Below are positions 53,836 through 62,741 of a stretch of 64,000 bases of DNA, piece by piece (position 1 is the stretch's first letter; each line of letters begins with the position of its first letter). The stretch covers positions 1-64,000 of the forward strand of contig NZ_MLBG01000011.1 of assembly GCF_001936595.1 (NCBI RefSeq). Reading direction: 5' to 3'. Below the pieces are notes generated by a model. It had not been told where the DNA came from. It saw nothing but the letters and a program-made list of their open reading frames with translations, and ran no database searches. Source of the DNA: Desulfovibrio sp. DV (GTDB lineage Bacteria; Desulfobacterota; Desulfovibrionia; Desulfovibrionales; Desulfovibrionaceae). Both the position numbers and the translations under genes were made by a program.

Positions 53836-54723
53836 CTATAGCCCCTTCTTTCCGGCGAGATATTCCACTTCGCTCAGGCCCAAAAGTCTGGCCGCTTCCT
53901 TTTCCGCGTCCGACAGGGCGGCCACGCAAACGGGGTTTTCAGACAAGGCAACAAGGCGCTTGCCTTCCAGGAACTCCGCTTCCGTCCGGCCCAGGAGCCG
54001 CGCGGCCTCACGGTCCGCGACCGACAGGGCTACCCGGAAAGCTCCGTTGGGAGAATACGACGTACCGGGACGAAGTTTTCCCAGGAAGGCCCGCAACTCT
54101 TGGGGGTGTTGCGTGCCCAAATCCACGGCCCACCCTTCCAGGGCCTTGGGCAAAATACCCTCGGTGATGGCGGCTTTGACCAGCCTCGGGGCCGGGGTGT
54201 TCCCGTCCAGGTCCAGGGAAGCGTCCACGGCCATGAGTCCATCAAGGGCGGGGGTGTTGGTGAGCCCGGCATTGATGAAGCGCCGGACCGCTCCGGTTTT
54301 GTTGTCGAACTCGAAGAAGGGGCTGATGTAGCGGTATTCGCCCGAGGCGATACAGGCCCGAGCGCGGTCGGTCCAGGTGGCTTTGGCGAAAAGGCCCTTA
54401 CCGGGAAAGTAGGCGAGAGCCTGAATCCAGCCCGCCGCCGGGGCGGGTTGGCCGTTTTCGCGTGCTCGGATGCTTTGGTGCTCGTAGTCCACCACGGGGC
54501 GGGCCTCGCGCGCGTCCACGTCCGCGATGATATCCGGGGCGATGGCGGCGTCCATGAGCCAGACTTTCGTCTCACAGCCCGGGATATTGCCGGGCCTGCC
54601 GTCGCTCGCCGCGAACTGGCCTTCTGGGAAAAGCTGGACGTTGTAGCCCGTGGGCATTTCCTTGGGGTCCTGAGGAAGCTGGATGGCCAGCGAGGCCGTA
54701 AAGTGGCCGGGGTGATGTTCCAT
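53836..54723 (-). CDS. Mu-like prohead protease / scaffold (gpI)
   Basis: 295 residues. VQLFPEGQFAASDGRPG near the start and VDYEHQSIRARENGQPAPAAGW at about 80-101 (His/Ser region) match the Mu gpI family. It cleaves scaffold during head assembly. The C-terminal third contains two similar segments (AARLLGRTEAEFLEGK and AARLLGLSEVEYLAGK). AGGAGCC precedes the ATG. The gene immediately upstream is Mor, so terminase, portal and gp30-31 equivalents are absent. Confidence 0.92.
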   Translation of the reverse strand: MEHHPGHFTASLAIQLPQDPKEMPTGYNVQLFPEGQFAASDGRPGNIPGCETKVWLMDAAIAPDIIADVDAREARPVVDYEHQSIRARENGQPAPAAGWIQALAYFPGKGLFAKATWTDRARACIASGEYRYISPFFEFDNKTGAVRRFINAGLTNTPALDGLMAVDASLDLDGNTPAPRLVKAAITEGILPKALEGWAVDLGTQHPQELRAFLGKLRPGTSYSPNGAFRVALSVADREAARLLGRTEAEFLEGKRLVALSENPVCVAALSDAEKEAARLLGLSEVEYLAGKKGL

Positions 54724-54732
54724 TTTTGGCTC

Positions 54733-55251
54733 CTAGTTGGTTTTCAAGGGCACGGACCCGTCCGGCGCTCCGGAGGCGCTCTCTTTGTCTTGGCCAACAA
54801 CCCGGCGTCTACGCCGCTCAACCGTGACGGCCTCCGGGTCCGTGCCCTTGAGAATCGACCAGATGTGGCGATCGGAGAAATTGTATCGTCTTGCGAGGAT
54901 ATTGACGGCTTCCTGTGCGCTCGCGCCTGTCCGAAGTGTCTCCTCATACTCAAGACAAATCGAAATATTGCGGTGCAACAGGATTTCTTTGTGGCGACGC
55001 GGAACATACAGCTCGCTACCGCAGAAGACCGCGAGAAGTTTCTTCGTACTCTCTCTTCCGAGAACAGCTTCAATGTCCCGAGGCCATGCACGCTTCCCCA
55101 GGGGGATGCGAATTGTCGTACCGCCAAAATGCTTTATGAGCTTTGTGGCCGCGTCATATCCGATGTGGTGCACCAATTCGGACAGAACATCGCAGAACTT
55201 GCCGGAAGGATGGTGAAGAGCTTCGCGTTGACACATGCGAAACAGATACAT
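54733..55251 (-). CDS. Mor-like middle-operon transcription activator
   Basis: 172 residues. The core TTIRIPLGKRAWPRDIEAVLG and the C-terminal helix-turn-helix (GASAQEAVNILARRYNFSDRHIWSIL) fit the Mor/C activator family of transposable phages. Mor binds DNA as a dimer and recruits RNA polymerase to the middle promoter. The first six residues may be absent if the internal ATG is used. It is nine bases upstream of gpI, an unnatural neighbour for Mor, consistent with an internal deletion. Confidence 0.87.
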   Translation of the reverse strand: MYLFRMCQREALHHPSGKFCDVLSELVHHIGYDAATKLIKHFGGTTIRIPLGKRAWPRDIEAVLGRESTKKLLAVFCGSELYVPRRHKEILLHRNISICLEYEETLRTGASAQEAVNILARRYNFSDRHIWSILKGTDPEAVTVERRRRRVVGQDKESASGAPDGSVPLKTN

Positions 55252-55320
55252 TCATCGCTCGCCTCGCGCGCGGTGAAGCTCTTCACTTAGTATGGAATGA
55301 GGAGAAAGGAAGGATTTATG

Positions 55321-55899
55321 CTATGTTAACGGCACCAGCTTCTTTGTCAATGCGGTCACGCGCTTGCCGAGCACGCCGATAACCGCCTGAAGCTGCTTGC
55401 ACGTGGCGTATTCCAGCCGATCCAGGCCCGTCTGGCGGTTTAGAATGCCCGACGCATAGGCCCAGGGCATGAAGCGCCCCTCAAGGCGGCCAAGATCGGC
55501 AAGAAGCGCTTCGATCTTGACCATATAACGCTCCCGGCCCTGTCCCGTGTCGTCATGCTCGATCGTGTGGGGAGCCTTTTGCCGGGCGCGAGTGCCGGGG
55601 CCGCGACCGGGTTGCCAGCCGAGGGACTTGAAATAAGCCACCAGCTTGTGCAGGGCGGGAACGTCCAGCTCGGCAGACGAAGCCACGTTGAAACGGTACT
55701 CAAGGATGGCGTGATAGGCATCCGGGGCAAGCCCAAGCTGCTTGCGGGCTATATGGACCTTGGCCAGCAGCGCCCGCCGGGCCTCTTCCGCCTGTTTGGC
55801 CTTGTGCTCTTCGGGGGATTGATTGTTGCCGGCGTGCCGGCGCATGCGGCGTGCCTTCAGTTCACCCAACGCCGTGGGCATTTCCAGAATGGTCGCCAT
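55321..55899 (-). CDS. GemA / Mu gp16 family regulatory protein
   Basis: 192 residues with LLAKVHIARKQLGLAPDAYHAIL, KLVAYFKSLGWQPG and a C-terminal YATCKQLQAVIGVLGKR segment, typical of the gp16/GemA (DUF1018) family. GemA affects host supercoiling and gene expression during Mu growth. The start at 55899 follows GGGAGTGCACC; an in-frame extension to 55983 is not supported. Confidence 0.88.
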   Translation of the reverse strand: MATILEMPTALGELKARRMRRHAGNNQSPEEHKAKQAEEARRALLAKVHIARKQLGLAPDAYHAILEYRFNVASSAELDVPALHKLVAYFKSLGWQPGRGPGTRARQKAPHTIEHDDTGQGRERYMVKIEALLADLGRLEGRFMPWAYASGILNRQTGLDRLEYATCKQLQAVIGVLGKRVTALTKKLVPLT

Positions 55900-56001
55900 G
55901 GTGCACTCCCTTTGGTTGCTCGGCTGCTCATCAGGCTGGACGCGCCACCGTCCGACGACCGCCCACGCAGGGCGGTTTCGCATCGCTTTGAAAACAGGAG
56001 G

Positions 56002-56634
56002 TTAGCTCCTGAAGAAATATGCGTCCTCAATGGGAACGTCCTTCCAATCCATCCGAAGCATGGGGATTCTGGCCAGGGAGCCGTCCCCCCAATAGCCGCC
56101 GTGCGGCCTGGGGGAACCGTTGAAGGCGTAGCTGCCGTTTTTGAAGCAGACGCCGCGCAGTTCCTGCACGATGTCCGCCATATCCCGGGCGGCTTTGTTG
56201 TAAGCATTGGCCAGCACGCCGGATTTGATGCGCACGACCTCCGCTTCGTATTCTTCCAGGTCCGTGGCCAGGGCCGCCAGATGGGCTTCGCAACCCTGTA
56301 TGGCGGTCAGGTAGGCCGCTTCTTGGTCTTCCAGAAGGCTGCTGCCCCTGGCCAAGTCCTGCAGCTCCTGTTCGCCCGCTTCGATCCTGGCCGTGATGTC
56401 CGCGTAACCCCGCCCCTTGGCGATGGCGTTTTGGCGTTCCAGGCGCAGGGCCTTCACAGCCTGTTCCTTGACGTCCAGGGCTGTGAGCTTTCCCCGCGCC
56501 TCCTCCAGGGAGTGCTGGAGCCCGGCTTTTTCCAGTTGCGCCGCCGCGATCTTCTTTTCGTGCTGCTCCTTTTCGAGCATGGCCTTCTGGAGCGCCTCCA
56601 GGGTGCAGGCTTCAAGCATCTTGTCAGACTTCAT
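56002..56634 (-). CDS. Phage coiled-coil protein, function unknown
   Basis: 210 residues. About 10-150 is a long heptad-rich coiled coil (MLEKEQHEKKIAAAQLEKAG and following). The C-terminal 50 residues are aromatic and Gly-rich (YAFNGSPRPHGGYWGDG). It belongs to the early/middle phage block between GemA and a 96-residue protein. No family recognised. The 175 bases upstream (56635-56809) hold no gene. Confidence 0.7.
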   Translation of the reverse strand: MKSDKMLEACTLEALQKAMLEKEQHEKKIAAAQLEKAGLQHSLEEARGKLTALDVKEQAVKALRLERQNAIAKGRGYADITARIEAGEQELQDLARGSSLLEDQEAAYLTAIQGCEAHLAALATDLEEYEAEVVRIKSGVLANAYNKAARDMADIVQELRGVCFKNGSYAFNGSPRPHGGYWGDGSLARIPMLRMDWKDVPIEDAYFFRS

Positions 56635-56809
56635 TATGCTCCTCCGTTCCGTTCGTTGTTTTGCCGCTGCCCGCCGTGCTGCCGCATAGCGTTAGAGGGC
56701 TGTTAGATTAGCGCAAATTCGACGGGAACCCGCCTTCTCGGGAGAGACATCGGAGAACTGTCTTTTGGCGCATATTTGTCCATTTTGAGCGTCCGACCGA
56801 TTCGCTAGA

Positions 56810-57100
56810 CTAACAGTCTGTCCCTGTCCGGCCTTCCAAGCAGGAAGTGAAGCCACTCACATTGTCATTGGAATGGGTCGACGCTTTTTCCTGCTGAGTG
56901 AAATAGTCCAGAAGATAATTCCTCGCGCGTTCCAGGCGTTGGTAGGACTCTCTGACGACTACACTCATTCCGATGTATCCAGTTCTTGAAAGAATGGATT
57001 CAGCATCAAGAACTTCTTCCAAAAATTGTAAGCCGAAAATGATGTCTGAAATAGCCACGACATGATCCAACGGCAGGGTGTTGTTTTGTTCCACTTCCAT
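56810..57100 (-). CDS. Small phage protein, function unknown
   Basis: 96 residues starting MEVEQNNTLPLDHVVAISDI. GGGGGAGGCA directly before 57100 decides this start against a longer frame to 57202. Predicted mostly helical (LQFLEEVLDAESIL, SYQRLERARNYLLDYF). It may be an early regulatory protein. No family recognised. Confidence 0.65.
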   Translation of the reverse strand: MEVEQNNTLPLDHVVAISDIIFGLQFLEEVLDAESILSRTGYIGMSVVVRESYQRLERARNYLLDYFTQQEKASTHSNDNVSGFTSCLEGRTGTDC

Positions 57101-57131
57101 TGCCTCCCCCTGTTTCTCAAGTTGCAAGATG

Positions 57132-57707
57132 CTATCGCCTTGCTGCGAAATGCCTCCGTCCAATTGCGAACGTTCTCCCTGTATTCTGATCGATGACCAC
57201 ACCTCGCGCCTTGTTCCAGGCCGGGGCTTCCGGTCCGGTGTTGCCGGCCAGGGTCAACCGCCACCGTTCGCCGTGGCGCCCGACATGTTGCCGCCGCATG
57301 GGGGCGAAGTACCCGGCGGCGGCCAGGGCACGGATGTAGCCCCCCAGGTTCCCGGCCGCGTCCTTTTCTCCCCCGTCGCAAAGGAGCAACATCAAGTCAT
57401 CGAGGCTGAACGCATCCCGTATGCGCATGGCCCGCCATGCCCTCGCCCGGAGCGTGCCCCGATGATGGGTGACGGCCTTGCCCATGCCTGGGCCTGAGGT
57501 CACTTCCCGGCCGGCGGCCAGGACTTCCAGCCCTTCCCTGGTGAGCTGGTGGCAGCCTTCCCGGGACCTCACGAGCCCCCGCGCCGCCAACGGGGCAAGA
57601 TTGGCGCGAGTATTAGCACTGGACATTCCCAGGTCGGCCGCGATCTGCCGCGTGAGCTTCGGCCCGTCCCTGAGGGCGGCCAGCACGGAAAGGCCGCGCC
57701 AAGTCAT
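57132..57707 (-). CDS. Phage winged-helix DNA-binding protein
   Basis: 191 residues. The N-terminal 70 residues form a MarR-like winged helix (LSVLAALRDGPKLTRQIAAD, ANLAPLAARGLVRSREG). The rest has a second helical domain (FSLDDLMLLLCDGGEKDAAG, LAAAGYFAP). It starts one base after the MuB stop codon region and is co-transcribed with MuA and MuB. Probably a transposition or early-gene regulator. Confidence 0.75.
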   Translation of the reverse strand: MTWRGLSVLAALRDGPKLTRQIAADLGMSSANTRANLAPLAARGLVRSREGCHQLTREGLEVLAAGREVTSGPGMGKAVTHHRGTLRARAWRAMRIRDAFSLDDLMLLLCDGGEKDAAGNLGGYIRALAAAGYFAPMRRQHVGRHGERWRLTLAGNTGPEAPAWNKARGVVIDQNTGRTFAIGRRHFAARR

Positions 57708-57708
57708 C

Positions 57709-58467
57709 TCAGTGCGCCCTCGCCGTGCTTTTGGCCGAACGGCGCACCGTCCTGGGGGTGCAGGTCTCCCAGTTGTAGGAAAGGACCGTCCCTTCAAGCT
57801 GCCCCACATCCACCTGTTTGAGGCCGTTGGTTTCCGCGATGCGTTCGATGTTGGCGATGATGTTGAGCACCTCCCGCATGCGCCCGCTGGAAAGCCGGTG
57901 CACTTCGAGCTTGAGGGCTTGCGTCATCTCGATTTCAGCCAGTTCGTCGCAGACGTGCCCCACATCAACCGGCGAAGCGGGCTTGAACTCCACCACCTGG
58001 GCGATCCGGCTGAAAATCTGCTGGTATCGAGCCACCTTGCTCCTGATTCGCTCCATGCCGACAAGCACAACAGTCATTTCGGATCGGTCGGAGAAATCGC
58101 GGATTTTCTCCAGCACGGCGGCATTGTTGGGCAAGGTGAACTCGGCTTCGTCGATGACCAGGGGCGTGAGGCTTCCCGCCAAGCGGTCACGCAGCACCGA
58201 GAAGAGTTGGCTTGAAGGTCCGTAAGGATCAATGCCCGCAACCTTGGCCAGCTCGACGAGAAAATAGCGTGGTGTCCAATCCACATTGGCCCGGAGGTAG
58301 AGCGCGCCCACCTTCGTGGCCCAATTGCTCACCACGTGGCTTTTGCCGCTCCCGGGCAGGCCATACACCAGCATCATGCCGGCTTCGGCCGCGCCACGCT
58401 GCTCAACAGCATGAGCAGCCTGAGAGAAGCGGACGTAATTTTCCGTCTTGACAAACCTCATGCGCAT
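57709..58467 (-). CDS. Mu B-like transposition ATPase
   Basis: 252 residues. AAA+ motifs: P-loop YGLPGSGKSHV (about residue 35), Walker B LVIDEAEFT, sensor VVLVGMERI, and a C-terminal helical domain (VHRLSSGRMREVLNIIANIE). MuB binds target DNA, stimulates MuA and gives target immunity. GGGGGGAGACGT before ATG 58467 decides the start; a longer frame to 58497 would overlap MuA. Confidence 0.9.
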   Translation of the reverse strand: MRMRFVKTENYVRFSQAAHAVEQRGAAEAGMMLVYGLPGSGKSHVVSNWATKVGALYLRANVDWTPRYFLVELAKVAGIDPYGPSSQLFSVLRDRLAGSLTPLVIDEAEFTLPNNAAVLEKIRDFSDRSEMTVVLVGMERIRSKVARYQQIFSRIAQVVEFKPASPVDVGHVCDELAEIEMTQALKLEVHRLSSGRMREVLNIIANIERIAETNGLKQVDVGQLEGTVLSYNWETCTPRTVRRSAKSTARAH

Positions 58468-58486
58468 ACGTCTCCCCCCGTTGTTG

Positions 58487-60634
58487 TTACTTTCCAACAG
58501 CCTGGACGACTGATTCTTCCCAGGCGAGGCCTTCGTACAGATAATAATCGTACAGGTCCGCGTAGCATTCGGACTGAACGTATTCCTCCACCCATGAATA
58601 ATCTGCCGAGGTCCAGCGGTCCCGGTTGCGCATCAGCCACATATAACGTTCGTTGGGGCTACCGAAGACCGGACGCCGGGTTGGGACCTGCGGCGTAGCT
58701 TCGGCGGGCTGTTCCAGGGACATGTTCAGGACCGATGGTTCGGATTGAGGCCGGGTGATGGAGTCGGCCATCATGACGTATGTCGAAGGAGTTTCAGGAA
58801 ACTGGATCGTGGCCCCGGGAGCGATGGACTGGACTTTGTTTCCAAGGCGAGCGAGTTGAGCTTTCTCCCGTTTAGCACGGGCAACTTCAACGCGGCTGGG
58901 GGGGAAGTAGGGAATGACATTCCCGTCAAGAGTGGCATTGCATATACGCTGTCCGGTCGTTGTCCAAATATAGACTTTTGACGAATCCCATACGTCATAT
59001 CGCACCTCTACGATATCGCCATGGAAGTCTGCCAATGCATTAGAGAAATATCTCCCACCAAGTGCTTGCACCTCTCCATTGCGAACTTTTCTATGCTCGG
59101 CGGGCATAAAGAGTTCGTCTCGAAGTGCTTCAGGCACATTGAAAGGCTCCCAGCCACTATTGCGAAATGATTCCCAGGCTTCATTGGGCGAGGGGTGACG
59201 TAACCTTCCTGTTGTTAGGTCCACGATCTTCTTCAAGCCCCTGTGGAGGGTATTGTTGTATTCTTCGACTCTGGCCAGAATGAGGGGCTTAAACTGCTGC
59301 CATGTCGGCATCAAAGGCGATGCGCCATGCTCCTTGATATGTTTCCTTGTCAGCTTGAAAACCATCTTGCCCGCGTCAGGGTCCATATCCGCGTGCGTAC
59401 AGGTCGGCGGCATTTTGGATAACGGGCCACAAAGCGTCTGAACGCCCCTCTCCATCAAACCCTTGCCCTGCGGACGGCCGGGTATCGAATGCGTCAGCTC
59501 GATGCCCAGGCGATCCATCATGCCGGCTCCCCTGGTGGTCATCAGCTGATTCGCATACCCCGACCCATTGTCCGTGTAGAACATGGCGGGAATGCCGGCG
59601 AACTGACAGGCCATACGCAAGGCATCCAAAACGACAAGCGCGCTTTCGCTCAACCCCACGGACAGCCCCACGCAACGGCGTGTGACCACATCCAGGACGA
59701 ACGTTATTTCGGGTTTGAAGGGCTTGCCGGTTAAGGGGTTCAGGACCTCGGCGTCAAACGTCGTCCCGTCGGCTGTGTAAATGTCACCGGGCAAGTATAT
59801 GGAGGCATCGCGGCGCTTGTGGGGCCGGAGCTTGAGGTGGGCGTTGCCGGTTTTGCGACCCCACTCCCGATCCGGCACAGGCATCTTTTCCAACATGCGC
59901 CGGACCTGTGATTCCGAGGGCATCACCCCGGACCAACCCTTCTTGAATTCTCTGTATGCCTCAGAAATTTTCGGGTTTTGCGGCTTCTGGTAGAAGGGCA
60001 GGAAGGCGGGAAACCATTCTGGCACGCGCATATCCGGGCCGGGATGCTTGGGAGCGAGCGCGAGTTCCCCTCCTTTTTCAAACGCCTTTAACCACCTGTA
60101 GATCGTGGGGTAGGACAACCCACGATCCGCCGTGCCACCTACTTTATCGTTGGCTGCAATGGCCTTTTGCCGGATGCCTTCATCAAGAGTGCCCTCGCGC
60201 CAGCCCTTTTCAAGAGCCAGGATGGCGTTTCGCTTGCTCATCACCGTGGCCAGCCGGCAGACTTCGTTTAAAATACCCTTGCGGGCGGCCATGATGGCAC
60301 GTTGCTTCTCTGTGAGGTGGCCGGTATCCGCGAGGGCTTGCGTTATGGAATCGGCACGAAGGGAGGCGGGGCAAGCAGGAGAAGGAAGAGACGGGGCATC
60401 ACTGGTGACAGCTGGGGCGGATGCGGCTCCCTGCGGGAAGGGCTTGCTTATGAGCGCCTCCCCGATCGCATGCCGTGTAGTCTTGGGCATGGATACAATG
60501 ATCCAGGCCTTCCCTCCGCCTTGGCCGGCGCGAGGGCGATATTGCCAGCTCTCACTTTCCGCACGGCGGAGAATTGAGGACCTGACGGCCTCCAGAAGAT
60601 ACATTAGGTCTGTTGTTGAGAGCGTCTCAAGCAT
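58487..60634 (-). CDS. Mu A-like DDE transposase
   Basis: 715 residues, close to MuA (663). An N-terminal helix-turn-helix region is followed by the RNase H-like catalytic core with the triad Asp289 (YTADGTTFD), Asp355 (YTDNGSG) and Glu395 (LMERGV). The beta-barrel and MuB-contacting C-terminal region follow. It cuts and joins phage ends to target DNA. The triad and length are intact, so the enzyme may still be active. Confidence 0.95.
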   Translation of the reverse strand: MLETLSTTDLMYLLEAVRSSILRRAESESWQYRPRAGQGGGKAWIIVSMPKTTRHAIGEALISKPFPQGAASAPAVTSDAPSLPSPACPASLRADSITQALADTGHLTEKQRAIMAARKGILNEVCRLATVMSKRNAILALEKGWREGTLDEGIRQKAIAANDKVGGTADRGLSYPTIYRWLKAFEKGGELALAPKHPGPDMRVPEWFPAFLPFYQKPQNPKISEAYREFKKGWSGVMPSESQVRRMLEKMPVPDREWGRKTGNAHLKLRPHKRRDASIYLPGDIYTADGTTFDAEVLNPLTGKPFKPEITFVLDVVTRRCVGLSVGLSESALVVLDALRMACQFAGIPAMFYTDNGSGYANQLMTTRGAGMMDRLGIELTHSIPGRPQGKGLMERGVQTLCGPLSKMPPTCTHADMDPDAGKMVFKLTRKHIKEHGASPLMPTWQQFKPLILARVEEYNNTLHRGLKKIVDLTTGRLRHPSPNEAWESFRNSGWEPFNVPEALRDELFMPAEHRKVRNGEVQALGGRYFSNALADFHGDIVEVRYDVWDSSKVYIWTTTGQRICNATLDGNVIPYFPPSRVEVARAKREKAQLARLGNKVQSIAPGATIQFPETPSTYVMMADSITRPQSEPSVLNMSLEQPAEATPQVPTRRPVFGSPNERYMWLMRNRDRWTSADYSWVEEYVQSECYADLYDYYLYEGLAWEESVVQAVGK

Positions 60635-60651
60635 AGGGGTTGCTCGATTGA

Positions 60652-60894
60652 TTAGGCTGCTGCTTGTTTTTCAAGATCAATTGGAAGGCTCAGATATTCT
60701 TGCGGGCAACCCAAATCGACAAGCTTCTTCAGTACACGTCTATTGTTCTTTCTGCCACGAATTGTATGTGAAACCATCGATGGAGTAATAGCCAAGGACT
60801 TTGCAATGGAAGTAACGCTAATTTTATTACTATCAAGCCATTCATAAATACGAAATGACTGCCTAAATTTACCTGACGCCATGCGAAGTCCCAT
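60652..60894 (-). CDS. Ner-like small helix-turn-helix regulator
   Basis: 80 residues with a helix-turn-helix (VTSIAKSLAITPSMVSHTIR) and a basic segment (GRKNNRRVLKKL). It sits at the Ner position, directly upstream of MuA. Ner represses early transcription in Mu. GAGGAGA before 60894 supports the start. It overlaps the preceding gene by 26 bases. Confidence 0.7.
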   Translation of the reverse strand: MGLRMASGKFRQSFRIYEWLDSNKISVTSIAKSLAITPSMVSHTIRGRKNNRRVLKKLVDLGCPQEYLSLPIDLEKQAAA

Positions 60895-61345
60895 ATTCTA
60901 TCTCCTCTTCAAGTCTTCTAAGGACTTTCCTTTTTTGCTTCGACTCAATACAGGCAAGCCCATAATTACGTAAACGCTTGTCCTCTGGCGTCATCAACTC
61001 ACAACCATGCAAGCCAAGAATTAGGCAAAATGGAGCCAGATTCCCTATGGCCAAGCAAAAGATGTGAAGGGCCAGGATAGACGGCAAATGCTCGCGATCC
61101 GCAGGATTCAACCACTTGTCCAGCGTCGGCAGGGAGAGACTCCGGGAGTTGCCCATGGTAAGCTTGACCCCAGCCGAAGCGGCGATCCCATTCATGCGAT
61201 CAAGAATCTGCTCACGCGAAAGGACGGGCCGGGCTTCCGATAGGGCGCGCTGCATGGCGACCTTGATGGCGGCGTTGAACCCTGCCAGCTTGGCCTGGGT
61301 ATCGCCATGGGCGAGAAGGGAAAGCTGAATTTCTCTGCTCATCAT
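60869..61345 (-). CDS. Early phage protein, function unknown
   Basis: 158 residues. It has two helical segments: an N-terminal one (LSLLAHGDTQAKLAGFNAAI) and ADREHLPSILALHIFCLAIG. It is the first gene of the early operon, divergent from the repressor. Possibly a regulator of early transcription. Ribosome site weak (GGACGGCGA). No family recognised. Confidence 0.65.
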   Translation of the reverse strand: MMSREIQLSLLAHGDTQAKLAGFNAAIKVAMQRALSEARPVLSREQILDRMNGIAASAGVKLTMGNSRSLSLPTLDKWLNPADREHLPSILALHIFCLAIGNLAPFCLILGLHGCELMTPEDKRLRNYGLACIESKQKRKVLRRLEEEIEYGTSHGVR

Positions 61346-61422
61346 TCGCCGTCCATCGAAAATTCCGTTTGCCGTCCAATTCTTGCCGCGATGAGTACGT
61401 TGACCCGATCTCAGGAGGCAGA

Positions 61423-61600
61423 TATGGTCAATTTATGCCGGGTCACAAAATGTCTGGGCATAAATTTGCCTAATATTGAGCAGATGTCAACGCCAAATTA
61501 GGCGCAACACTTCTATTTTTAGCAACAATCGCTTTGCCAAGGAATGCCGGAATGTTAACGGGCATGGCAACGCGCAACACTTCTTGTACGGCAGGATCGC
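61423..61600. promoter_or_regulatory. Prophage repressor/early-operon control region
   Basis: Inverted repeat TTTATGCC (61432-61439) / GGCATAAA (61457-61464); inverted repeat GCCTAAT (61468-61474) / ATTAGGC (61497-61503); and a 13-base direct repeat GCGCAACACTTCT (61502-61514 and 61572-61584). The region is AT-rich and lies between the divergent repressor and early genes, as expected of operators. Confidence 0.6.
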
Positions 61601-62407
61601 ATGAGTATCGCCAAGAAAATCACCGCGCTTCGCGGAAAAGAATCGCGGACGGCGTTTGCTTCCAAGCTTGGGATTAGCCCCAATACTCTTCGAAACTACG
61701 AAACAGGGCTCTCGCTGCCTAATTCTGACATGCTTGCCAAGATATGCTCAACGCTCCATGTCGACCCAGGCTGGTTGTTGCTTGAGGGCGAAGACATTAC
61801 GAGGTTGGCAAGCGTGACTGACTATCCGGCGCACAGGACGGCCGACTCAAGCGATGAGGGGGGACACACGATAGACCAGGAAGATGATGAGGACGTTATG
61901 GAACTCCCACCGACGTCCACCATTGAAGACAATAGGGAGTTGTCGACAGAAATTGACAACCTCCTAAATGAAATAAGAAATAAGTACAGAGCTGACTTCA
62001 TGAAATACAAGTCTGGATTCGATTATATTCGAATAACCGAGGCTTTTTCGATACCATCTGATGCGAAATACACTATATTCCCATTGTGGCCTGAAGCAAT
62101 GGGGAAGGTTGTATTAGAATACTTGAGGCTTAGAATAAAACTGCTAGAAACTGACGGACTAGAATCTTGGCGTAAATCTATAATCATGATCCCGCCAGAT
62201 GAAGAATTGAATAGGCGAGAGCTAGAAGTATTTAGAAGGTTTAAGCTGCAGCCAACGAGCAAGGATATTGTCGCATGGTTTTCTAATTTTTTCGGGAAAG
62301 ATACAAAATTAAAGAGGAGTAGGTTTTGCCGATTTGCTTTTGTTGTGTATGCCGAAGACTATTTGAGTCAACTGCACAGGAAATTTACCGACAATACTGG
62401 GCAGTAG
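61601..62407 (+). CDS. Prophage repressor-type XRE-family protein
   Basis: 268 residues. N-terminal helix-turn-helix of XRE type (TAFASKLGISPNTLRNYETG, LPNSDMLAKICSTLHVDPGW). An acidic linker (about 85-110) and a C-terminal domain without the S24 Ser/Lys peptidase follow, so inactivation is not by self-cleavage. Divergent from the early operon at the phage left end, like Mu repressor c. The 3' half is strikingly AT-rich compared with the host. Confidence 0.88.
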   Translation: MSIAKKITALRGKESRTAFASKLGISPNTLRNYETGLSLPNSDMLAKICSTLHVDPGWLLLEGEDITRLASVTDYPAHRTADSSDEGGHTIDQEDDEDVMELPPTSTIEDNRELSTEIDNLLNEIRNKYRADFMKYKSGFDYIRITEAFSIPSDAKYTIFPLWPEAMGKVVLEYLRLRIKLLETDGLESWRKSIIMIPPDEELNRRELEVFRRFKLQPTSKDIVAWFSNFFGKDTKLKRSRFCRFAFVVYAEDYLSQLHRKFTDNTGQ

Positions 62408-62470
62408 TGGCAAGGGATGTCGTGGGACCGCTCTCCAGGGAAGAGAGGAGTGTTCAACTTTTTTGTGCGC

Positions 62471-62547
62471 ATTTTCGTGTCAAAAACCGCGCAAAATCCT
62501 GCCATTTTCGGATCATTCCGTATCAAAATCTTTCGTTTTGATTTTCA
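62471..62547 (-). other. Left end of the Mu-like prophage with MuA-type binding sites
   Basis: Read on the minus strand from 62547 inward: TGAAAATCAAAACGAAAG, then TTTTGATACGG...CCGAAAAT, then TTTTTGACACGAAAAT. All three end in CGAAA, as do MuA end sites, and the first starts with TG. This fits a transposable-phage left end 140 bases beyond the repressor gene. Confidence 0.6.
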
Positions 62548-62741
62548 GTCTCCAAAACCCTGCGACCCAGTCGTGGTGCGGCTTCCCGGCCTTTGTTTAG
62601 CTTCTGTTGCGTGTATCGAAATGATCGTCACCCCGGTGAATCCCACCTCGGGGAAGTTTGATTTGACCGGGTGCGTTGGCAAGTCGGGACGCGTAATTGC
62701 TTTTTGAGCTTGACCGGAACCACCGTTGCTCCGGCGGCCGA
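62548..62741. other. Host flank between prophage end and lon
   Basis: About 190 bases of host-like composition with no gene. It is downstream of lon but shows no convincing terminator. Confidence 0.4.
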
